A DNA stretch of 15,302 bases from assembly GCA_900155495.1 (NCBI GenBank), contig FTLJ01000915.1, positions 1 through 15,302 on the forward strand, given 5' to 3'. Under the pieces are notes generated by a model. It searched no databases, was not told where the DNA came from, and saw nothing but the letters and a program-made list of their open reading frames with translations. Shown piece after piece: positions 7,840-15,302 of this stretch (positions are counted from its first letter, which is position 1; the number at the start of each line of letters is the position of its first letter). The translations under genes were made by a program, and so were the position numbers. Source of the stretch: Porogramme epimiltina (lineage: Eukaryota; Basidiomycota; Agaricomycetes; Polyporales; Polyporaceae).

Positions 7840-9871
7840 GCGGGCCTAGACAAGGCGGCGCGCCGTGACGGATAAATGGCCCCTGGGCTTTCTTAGGTCT
7901 GTACCTGCTCGCTGCATTTACCCTCCTTCGGCTGACTGCGCACACCGTGCTTTGGCAGCTTCTTGTATGTAGGACGTTAGGCACCCGCGGACGGTGCAGA
8001 TCGATGGTCGACGACAATACATCATTGCGGTACTAGCACTGCGCCTCTTGAATGCGATGCTATCAACAATACGCGCAAGGCGGCTTTCTATCTCTTAGGC
8101 GCACATGACGTCGATGGCAATGTCTCGTGGCGCAAACGCCACGCTTCCAGATATCCCGACAGGGCAGCATCCATGCATGGCCCAGCCACATTGCCCAAAG
8201 TCAAGATGTGAAGCTTGTGCGGGCCTATGGGTACGTAACGGGATACATGGAATCGTGCGCCTGTAACCTGACTATAGGCGCGGGATGTGGGCAGATAGGC
8301 AGATAGAGGCTGCCTCTCAGGACGACAGGGGGCCTAAGTACCGGCACAGGTTGTGGATATTGCGCAGCGGACTTAATCACTAGTCGCAAGAGGAATGGTA
8401 CTATTTGAGAAGCCCCACGTGCTCACATACTTGCTGTCACGTAGTCTCCAAAGCTCGGCCCCACAACTCGACATATGCACGATCCCGCGACGCATTGCGG
8501 GCGCCACGCATGGAGACGAAGGACGTCCAGCGCAACGTGCGCATGGGCGCGGCGAGGACACCAGGGCGGGACCGACATGCTCAACTTCACGGTCGCCGGT
8601 CTCGCTTTGTTCGCTTCTTTGATCGCTGTTGTAGATGGGCCTGGTGGAGGGATCAAAAGGTAAGTTTAGTCCTCTGATCAGCCGCGCAGTACTGGGTCCA
8701 CGGTGCCTGGATCTGTGGATGCCATCGGGCGTTGCGGACGCCAGCTGCGTCGCGGGCTCGTATCGCCCCTCGGTTGCTCCTCTTCGAAGCTGTAGGAATG
8801 TGCGCGGGTTGTACGATGACTGGCGACGGGTCGGTTCGGAGGTGGTGATGTGATCGCGACGGGCTTCTGTTGCGTCATTCCGGATAATGTTGTGGCCACC
8901 GATCTCTGTCCATTGCGTGCATGTCTTGAAGGCATCTGTGGAGAAATTTGCTGACCCAGAATAGGTTGCCATTCTTCGCCTAGGTCCACACCGGGTGGAA
9001 CAGTGGACAGCGCCATCGACGCCGGGCGGCGATGTGGGCGGGTCGGTGTGACTGGCGTCGAGATGGCTGGTGAACGCCGCGCCGGACGCGACGTAGACGG
9101 ATCGCGGACACGAAACGCATCGCACATGCTAAGACCGGCACCTGGGCGCGGAGGCCGGAGCGCTGCGTGGGCGCCAAGTGCGTATGTACCTTGAACCAGG
9201 ACCCAGGGATTCAATCAGTCCGTGATCAGCCCCGCGCGCCGTCTTGTGCCGTCTTGTGTGTGCCGAAGGTGACGAAGGCGACATACGGACGGGGCCGTGG
9301 TGTACGTGGTGGTGGGAGGAGGTGTCGTAATCTGGACGGGGAAGGGCTGACTTCTTTTGGCGCAGGGAGGGGACGGGCTAGAAAACGGGCGGAAATGGGG
9401 GAGGAAGAAGGCTGTCAACGGAGGGATTCAAGCGGTGCGTTAGAGGACATAGTCGAAGTCACGCATGCGTCTATCATTGGCGGGGGAGAAGGCGCAGCTG
9501 ACGTCCGCCGTCCTTCTCAGCCTCGAGCGTGATGGCCATGTCCGGCGGCGGTTGCGGGGCTTCTCCAGCCCCAGCGCCGGCTTCCTTTGCGCGCAACAAG
9601 CTTTAGGGCTCCCACAGGACGCCCGCACGTGACCGCCCGCTCCGGCGCGTGAATGGGCGCAAACGCCGCGGGGACCGCGAACGGCGCCATGCACGGTGCT
9701 CAGATCCCGCACGCGTGCGGGGGTCGAGCCGTGCGATGCACACAGATCCCTCGCCTCGGCCTGTTCCCATCTCAGTGATTCCCATCCACGGCTGGGCCCG
9801 CACGCCCACAAGGCGCCGGGCTGCACGGCATTTTATTCCAACGGCTCCGTCCCTGGCCTCCCGGCCGATCG
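7840..9871. other. Spacer between cupin and DUF6533 genes
   Basis: About 2 kb without a confident gene. The longest open frame is 250 codons on the minus strand (9125-8373), overlapped by a 178-codon frame in another phase. Neither has recognisable domains, and both are rich in Arg, Ser, Pro and Thr, so I treat them as probably non-coding. A speculative short secreted-protein gene at 8577-8853 is listed separately. Small imperfect repeats occur (GGCAGATA repeated at 8290-8306; GTCTTGTG repeated near 9241-9257). A palindrome ACGCATGCGT lies near 9461-9470. No tRNA or transposon features seen. Confidence 0.5.
8577..8853 (+). CDS. Speculative small secreted protein (1 intron, 63 aa)
   Basis: The ATG opens MLNFTVAGLALFASLIAVVDG, which looks like a cleavable signal peptide. 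Just after, the sequence reads AAAAGGTAAGT, which is either a stop codon (28-residue peptide) or a strong GTAAGT splice donor at 8660. Joining 8577-8659 to 8745-8853 across an 85-bp GT-AG intron keeps the frame and gives 63 residues with two cysteines in the mature part, ending in TGA. No homologue is recognised. The case rests on the signal-like N-terminus and donor; it may be coincidence in a gene-free spacer. Confidence 0.2.
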
Positions 9872-9990
9872 CCCTTCTTTAGCCCTCTTCTTTTCTAGCC
9901 GTTGCCCTCCGGCTCCTCTTCTACCTCGGCCCCCTCCCTCCTCCTCTCCCCGTTTCCTCTTCTTCCCTCCGCCCTCGGTTCCGCCGCCAG
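9872..9990 (+). promoter_or_regulatory. Pyrimidine-rich leader/promoter tract of the DUF6533 gene
   Basis: This tract is almost entirely C and T on the plus strand and ends roughly 80 bp before the start codon at 10069. CT-rich blocks just upstream of the transcription start are a common feature of filamentous fungal promoters; the assignment is from composition and position. Confidence 0.5.
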
Positions 9991-10068
9991 TCCCCCTCCG
10001 CCCGCCGCTACCCCACAACATCGCCCGGCAGGCTGGATCGACGCGCGCGACGCAACCAGTGAACGAAG

Positions 10069-12884
10069 ATGAGCGCACCAGTGTACGACCCCGCAATTGT
10101 CACCGCGGCGTCGCACCTGTGAGTTCGCCCCCGCTCAAAGCCGTGGGCCGTCCTCTGCCCTCCCGGACCCGCTCGCTCACTGTATCTGGGATACACATAC
10201 AGTTTGGCGGCCAAGATGTATTCCCTCGCCTCATGCGGTGCGTAGCGTCTGCACCCGTGCTTCAGCGTTAACCGGAAACCTAACACCTCGGTCTGTTGCA
10301 GTGATGCTGTTTTACGACATTGCCATCACGTTTGGAGATGAGGTGGAGAAGATATGGAAGCAGCGGTTTACGGGGGCGACTGTCCTCTGGTTTCTGGTGA
10401 GTTTCAGTCCTCCGGCGTCGTCGACGCTGCGCTCCTCCGCTGTATCACGTGCGCGGGGAGCCAAGTAATGAGTACTGATCCGGCATTAGAATCGCTATCT
10501 TTCCCCTCTCGGCTACATCGTCATTATCGTTTGTGCGTAGCCGATATTAGCTAGCCCTCTGGGTCTACATTCCTGCCACCCGACATTCTATTCACCTTGT
10601 GGCGCTCTGCACAGCATTCCAAGACCCCGATTGGCCTAAGTCGGCTTGCCAACGCTACGTCCTGTACCCGGAGGTCCTCAAGATATTCACCTGTGCTGCC
10701 GTCGGGAGTAAGTACCACTCTGCGGCCTCCACGCAGGGTGTCATTTGCTAATATTGCCAACCCGTGCAGTCATCTTCATCCTCCGCCTGTACTCCATTTA
10801 CGCCAAGAACAACGTCATTCTATATGGATTCAGCGCTCTCCTCGTGTGCGAAATCGCGATCAAAATCGTCCGTCCTATTCTCCTTGTCCACGCCGTCTCA
10901 GTCTCCGCAGCACTGCGGGGCGGCGTCCCGATAGCCCGCTGATTCCCCTTTCCCCTTGGTCCCCGGTCTATAGTGGGCATTCACCGACGGTGTCATGCTG
11001 CAGCTTCCGCCAGGTAAGCCGCCAATTCCGGCGTTCATTCAGTGGCTCGTTCATATCCGCTCACTTCATTGCTCGGCAGGGTTCGTGGGGTGCATCCTGA
11101 CAGGCAGATCTTCACCGTGAGTGTTGGTGACGTATTTTCATCTCGTGGAAGTTCCCCGACGCCTTTTGGCGCCGGGCGCCGTAATGTTCATTGTCCTTCT
11201 ATGCTTGTGCTGACCTCCGTCTCCGCGCGGTCCCACAGGGGGGACCGAATCATCTTCACATGGATTGCGGAACTCGTCTTCGGTGGGTTCTCCCGCGCTC
11301 TATCAGCGTGTCCGCATATGCTCACTGCTTCCCTCCGTCCGGCCATGTTCCCACACCTGATGCTATACACGTCCATTTCTTTCTACCACAGACTCGGCCG
11401 TGTTCTTCGCGACCCTCTACCGTACAATCCAGCTGTACAGGAGGACGGTGTTCCGAGAGGCACTTTCGCTGATCAACGTCATCATGCGTGACGGTACGTC
11501 CCCAGTTTACTTCCGCGATGCTGTGTGGCGTCCAGCACGATCCCGTCACTGCCTCCTCGTGTGATCACCTTCTTGGTGCCTGTCCACGGTCCCGAGGGTC
11601 TGGACTCGCAGCTTGAGATTCCACTCCGACTTTGACTGATATTCGTCTGCTGTGACGGTGTGCTGACTTCTACGGGTGCTGTAGGCATCATGTACTTCGC
11701 AGCGATCTTTGTATCTAATTTAATAACTGTTCTGATCTTTATTGTGAGTTTTTCATTGTTTGGTATGTTTCGATCTCCAGTTGACATGATTCCTCCCCTA
11801 GTTCGCTACGGTATGTGCCTCGCGCAGCCAGGGCCACCATACATTATGATCATAACATTTCACGTTGCAGGCCGACCTTAAGGTCATCAATGCATCTTTC
11901 AGCACGCTGTATGTCCCTACGCTTATCGTGACAGGATGAGAGGCTCACCTTTTGAACAGAATTACGAGCTTAATGGTCTCTCGCTTAATGCTTAACCTCC
12001 GGAACGAGGTCCTCAAGCGCGGCCCCGTCGTTCACTCCCAGTCTCATTCCTCTCGCATCCAGAGCGACAACTACCAACTCACCCACACGGACTATACCCC
12101 TTCTAAACTGGCCAACGGGAACCGACAGACCGAAACGGGCTGGTCTGCGTTCACGACCTCCCTTGTCGGGAACCTCGGCGCTCCCGTCATCACGTTCGAG
12201 CGCGAGAACTACGAGCACCACGACGACGAGGACGACGAGCGCACCGTGCACAAGGACGTCGAGGCGCCCTACGGAGACAGCCTCGACGCGGCGCGCTCGC
12301 CGCACGACTACCCACCGACGCCGCCCAGCACCCAATACACCTTCTCCGTCCCGACCCGCCCCCCCGCTGTGGCCGACCGCTACGTCCGCCCATCAACCGC
12401 TCCCTCCCTCACCACCACCGCCGCCGCCACCACCGCGCACCCGCACGGGCTCCCGCACAAGCACTCCGCAGACTCGGTCGCGTCGACGTCCGCGTCCGCG
12501 TCCACGTACGCGCCGCCGCCGCCAGCGCCCGCGAAGGCGCCGCGCGGGCCCAAGTCCGCGTTCCGCGCGCTGCGCCCGCGCACCGCGCCCGCGTCGGACG
12601 CGGAGCAGATGCAGACGCGCTCGATGCCCGCGACGTCGCCGATCGCGGTGCAGGTGACGGAGGAGGTGCTCGTCGACGAGGACGAGGACGGCTCCTCGGG
12701 GAGCCACGGGGAGCGGCCCGGCTCTGCGTACGGCGCGTACCAGTCCCAGGCCCAGCCCCAGTCCCTTCACCATCAACAGCAACAACAACAGCATCCTGCG
12801 AGGAAGCACCAGTGGCTCGCGCCACAGAGCTGGAAGCTGAGCGGGGAGCACGAGGGCGGGCGTCCGCGGACGTCAGAGGGGTAG
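10069..12884 (+). CDS. DUF6533 domain multi-pass membrane protein (14 exons, 555 aa)
   Basis: Exons: 10069-10118, 10203-10237, 10302-10396, 10490-10532, 10615-10707, 10770-10867, 10974-11013, 11080-11116, 11239-11282, 11392-11493, 11685-11743, 11802-11810, 11871-11908, 11960-12884. All introns are GT-AG and all phases join. Residues 19-65 form the DUF6533 signature: YDIAITFGDEVEKIWKQRF followed by a hydrophobic WFLNRYL. About seven hydrophobic segments follow (near 24-39, 52-74, 96-115, 121-141, 168-188, 213-233, 244-262), ending in the family's NASFSTLITSLMVSRLMLNL block. The last exon adds a tail of about 290 residues that is probably cytoplasmic and disordered: an acidic DDEDDE run near 336-341, Pro/Ala/Ser-rich stretches and a six-Gln run near 520. 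The family is widespread and expanded in mushroom-forming fungi and has no assigned function; a receptor-like role is only a guess from topology. Confidence 0.9.
11802..11810 (+). other. Predicted 9-nt microexon (Phe-Ala-Thr)
   Basis: TTCGCTACG is preceded by a good acceptor (CCTCCCCTAG) and followed by a good donor (GTATGT). Both adjoining junctions are phase 0, so it adds residues 233-235 between LIFI and ADLKVINASF. Flanking introns would be 58 and 60 bp. Skipping it would also keep the frame. Confidence 0.6.
12773..12791 (+). repeat. Poly-glutamine CAA/CAG tract
   Basis: A short run of CAA and CAG codons encodes about six consecutive Gln in the C-terminal tail of the DUF6533 protein. The mixed codons suggest it is fairly stable rather than a pure microsatellite. 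Confidence 0.8.
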
Positions 12885-14641
12885 AGGGCTGCTCCGGTCT
12901 GGAATTCGCATTTGCATTCGCGTGTTCGGTGGTGTGTGTACGCTGGGCGTTGGTGCGGGACGTACCCGGGTCTCTCTATATTCTTGCTGCGGGGGCGGGT
13001 TGGCTGCTCCCGCCCGCTCATAATCGGCTGGCTGTGTGTGCGAGCATTCGCCTAATCACGGGCGCGGGCGCGGAGGGGCCTGTACGGACGCTGGGCCTTT
13101 CGCGGTCGTGTTTTGTTTTGTGTTACATAGGGTGGATACTCGTAATGTTATACCTCTGTTGTATGCGCAAGAGCGCGGTGAGTTGGCGTCTAGACGGCCC
13201 GTTTGTGATTCACGAAGAAGACTGACGTGAAGGGAGCGGTCATGCGCGCCGAACTTTGAGTCCAGAGTCCGTCCTGCTCCATCGTGTGGTGGGCATGTCA
13301 CCTTGCGTCCTTACCACCACCACCCATCTCTTACTTTGAGTCTCAACACTCCTTCCACCAGGCATATGCGACTTCTGGCCTTCCTGATCCCTTTCTAGAA
13401 CATGTCTACATCCTGGATTTCGGCAGGCTCTTCCAACCAGCTCGCCGGCCCCAGACCGAATGTCTCTCAGTCTTAGCCAGTGCTGACACTGGATGTCCCG
13501 TAGCGCCATAAACATCAAGGCATGCCTCCTCATGATCGCTAAGAGGATCGAACTAAGCAGTAGCCCTTGAATGCTCGGGAGTCTGCGGTCTTATTCGAAG
13601 GTCTTGGTATCCCCATTTTAATGACCTACCGGTACCTTCGGCGACTTCACCCCTCCCCGTCCTTCCGCCACTCTCAATCCCTGTCGTGATATTTGCGCAA
13701 GATAGTCGTTCCGACTATTCACTGTCCCCTAGCTTCGCCGGATCTCAATTGCCCACGGGATAACTCTAGAGTACACGTAAAATCGTGTCTTTGTTCTCGG
13801 ATCGTTGAGGTGAGTACTCATTGACTCTTTACTTCCTCTTCTCTTCCTCTTACTAACGTTGAGTGCAGGCTTGGTGCTACCCATGCTCGGGTACCATCGC
13901 TGACTGGGTCTTCGGCGACGGTATAGCTCTTTACGCCTCTACTACCGGTAAAACCCCGCCACTTCTGCATGCAGCCAGCCTGTCTCGGCCACCTTGCGCA
14001 ACTGGGATTCCCTCCGGTACTATCCTCATCGCCGCCGCTCCTCCGCCGTCTTCTCGGGTACGACGAAGGGCCTTCCTCCGGCTGTCGTCAGGCGTATTTA
14101 CAATGTGCAGACACCGTCGAAGTCACCTGTAGATGCGCATACCCCACTGACACACTGGTGATGCATAAGACGGGGAACCGGACGACTCAACACGGCCGGG
14201 TCACTTTGTGGATTCTGCACGGGTGCTAATCGACGACGGGCTTTAACAAGATTGGTGGCAGAGGGCATTGGCAACGAGCAGTGGGGCATCTCGAAGGGAA
14301 CAGGATGTTGGAGCGGGGGTGCATTGAGAAGAGCGGGGACGTCGTTGCATGGGGTGGTGCACGAGGCCTCTGCTCTTGTAAAACCAGGATGGCATCGGAC
14401 CGGCGTTAGATACTAGGGGATGCCGTCCGGTGTTTGATATGCACAGCTGCACGCATGGGTCCTTAAACGTCTGTTATATTGAACTCAACCGAGACACCGG
14501 GGAGCAAAATGCTAGTGACATACAACCCGCTCCAAACTTCCCGTAACTCTCCCCTACCCTTCAAATCGGCATTGACAATCCCTATCCCGATCGGCGTCGC
14601 TAATGCCTGTCCCACCTCCCACGGTCGCGTCCCCGCTTTAC
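12885..14641. other. Tail-to-tail spacer between DUF6533 and the right-edge gene
   Basis: Two genes converge across about 1.75 kb, so both 3' untranslated regions should lie here. No AATAAA signal is seen in the expected places. An open frame (12812-13225, plus) overlaps the end of the DUF6533 gene in another phase and is hydrophobic at its end; I regard it as non-coding. The only strong internal signal is the orphan intron at 13810-13868. Confidence 0.5.
13690..14154 (+). other. Possible unannotated spliced transcript
   Basis: A 59-bp intron at 13810-13868 has a GAG/GTGAGT donor, a CTAAC-type branch site (ACTAACG near 13852), a T/C-rich tract and a TGCAG acceptor, as good as any intron in this window. 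The frame is open across the junction from about 13690 (phase 0: upstream CSRIVE joins AWCYPCSGTIADW). A further possible 53-bp intron, donor GTACGA near 14058 and acceptor GTGCAG near 14110, would end the protein at a TGA at about 14152-14154. No ATG is found in the open stretch before the intron, so it needs an upstream exon or is non-coding RNA. No family recognised. Confidence 0.25.
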
Positions 14642-15302
14642 TTACTCGTCCACATCGACCCACTTGCCGCTCTCGTCGAGCCGGACGTCGAACTTCCACT
14701 TGCGGTCGTCCATCCACTGGTCGCCGAGGAATGTGTCGTACCACTTCACGTGGTAGTCGCCCGCCGCGTCGACGTAGTAGCCCGCGATGCGCGGGTCGGG
14801 CCCGAGGAACTCGTGTCTGTAGGTGCGGGGAGAGAGCGAACAGTCAGCCTCCGCATGCCGTCCGGAGCGGTGGAGCGGAGCGCGTTGTATCGAGACGGAG
14901 CGGGGGACCCCATGGGGCAAGAGATGCGGGGGAACGGGGACACGGAGCGCTCGCCACGGGCGAGCACGCCGGGAGCCGTGGAGGGAATAGAACTCACCGT
15001 TTCGCGAGCACGCCCTCCGGCGCGACGTAGTTCGGCCACTCCCTCAGCTCACCCTTCTCCCTCTCCTTCCCTTTCTCCTTCCCATTACTCCTCTTCCCTC
15101 TCCCCCCCTCCTCCTCATCGCTATCATCATTGCCACCCCCACCCCCACTTCCGCGCACAGCAGGGACCGCGCGCGGCACCTCCTCCGCATAATAGCGGTG
15201 CACGAGCTGGTTCACGTCCTCGCCCGCGCGCACGACGCGCGCGTCCGCGCCGAGCCGCGCGAGGTACGTGCGCGGGAGGTGCACGCGCGCGCGCCGCGGC
15301 GC
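14642..15302 (-). CDS. Unrecognised protein, C-terminal part only (cut by window edge)
   Basis: Two exons are visible on the minus strand: 15302-14998 (open to the window edge) and 14816-14642, joined by a 181-bp GT-AG intron in phase 2 (GTGAGT donor, CTACAG acceptor). The visible 159 residues have three parts. First comes a segment with RVHLPRTYLARLGAD and EDVNQLVHRYYAEEVPRA. Then a low-complexity linker of Gly, Asp/Glu and Lys follows. Last is a well-ordered C-terminal block (WPNYVAPEGVLAKRHEF, then GPDPRIAGYYVDAAGDYHVK and KWYDTFLGDQWMDDRKWKFD). The Trp/Tyr/Asp-rich end looks like a genuine conserved domain, but I cannot name its family. It ends with TAA at 14642-14644. The true start lies outside the window. 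Confidence 0.75.

Noticed and set aside
8373..9125. 250-codon open frame on the minus strand
   Set aside because: No domain, signal or exon pattern; composition is Arg/Ser/Pro/Thr-rich and another frame of 178 codons overlaps it. Long chance frames are common in GC-rich DNA.
9696..10271. 191-codon Pro/Ser-rich frame over the DUF6533 start
   Set aside because: It reads through the pyrimidine-rich leader and the first intron of a well-supported gene; composition explains it.
12812..13225. 137-codon frame with a hydrophobic end, overlapping the last DUF6533 exon
   Set aside because: It starts inside the coding tail in another phase and has no own promoter or splice support; most likely 3' untranslated sequence.

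Overview
The window looks like nuclear DNA of a filamentous basidiomycete, most likely an Agaricomycete. It is GC-rich, its genes are split by many short GT-AG introns (mostly 50-130 bp), and genes lie on both strands without operons. One gene encodes a DUF6533-type membrane protein, a family I know only from basidiomycetes. A short run of N at 182-185 shows this is assembly sequence with a small gap.

Layout: 1-1196 holds no gene I can support. 1197-2971 (minus) is a five-exon glutamine synthetase-fold enzyme of 477 aa. 2972-4890 is a long spacer with a possible TATA-like box, a perfect TGACGTCA palindrome and one short protein-like reading frame. 4891-6703 (minus) is a three-exon PXR1/PinX1-type G-patch protein of 559 aa. 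6704-7342 is a divergent promoter region with a dense TCACGTGA/TGACGTGA cluster close to the G-patch gene. 7343-7839 (plus) is a two-exon small cupin of 95 aa. 7840-9870 is mostly empty apart from a speculative small secreted-protein gene. 9872-12884 (plus) is a pyrimidine-rich leader followed by a 14-exon DUF6533 membrane protein of 555 aa, which appears to include a 9-nt microexon. 12885-14641 is a tail-to-tail spacer with one convincing orphan intron. 14642-15302 (minus) is the 3' part of an unrecognised gene that runs off the window edge.

I see no common pathway. Ribosome biogenesis (G-patch protein), nitrogen or amide metabolism (GS-like enzyme), a small cupin and a membrane receptor-like protein sit together as ordinary fungal neighbours. 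No secondary-metabolite cluster, intact transposon, rRNA, tRNA or defence-like system was found. The most useful second looks are the exon-level details (microexon, tandem in-frame acceptors), the promoter motif clusters and two possible unannotated transcripts.
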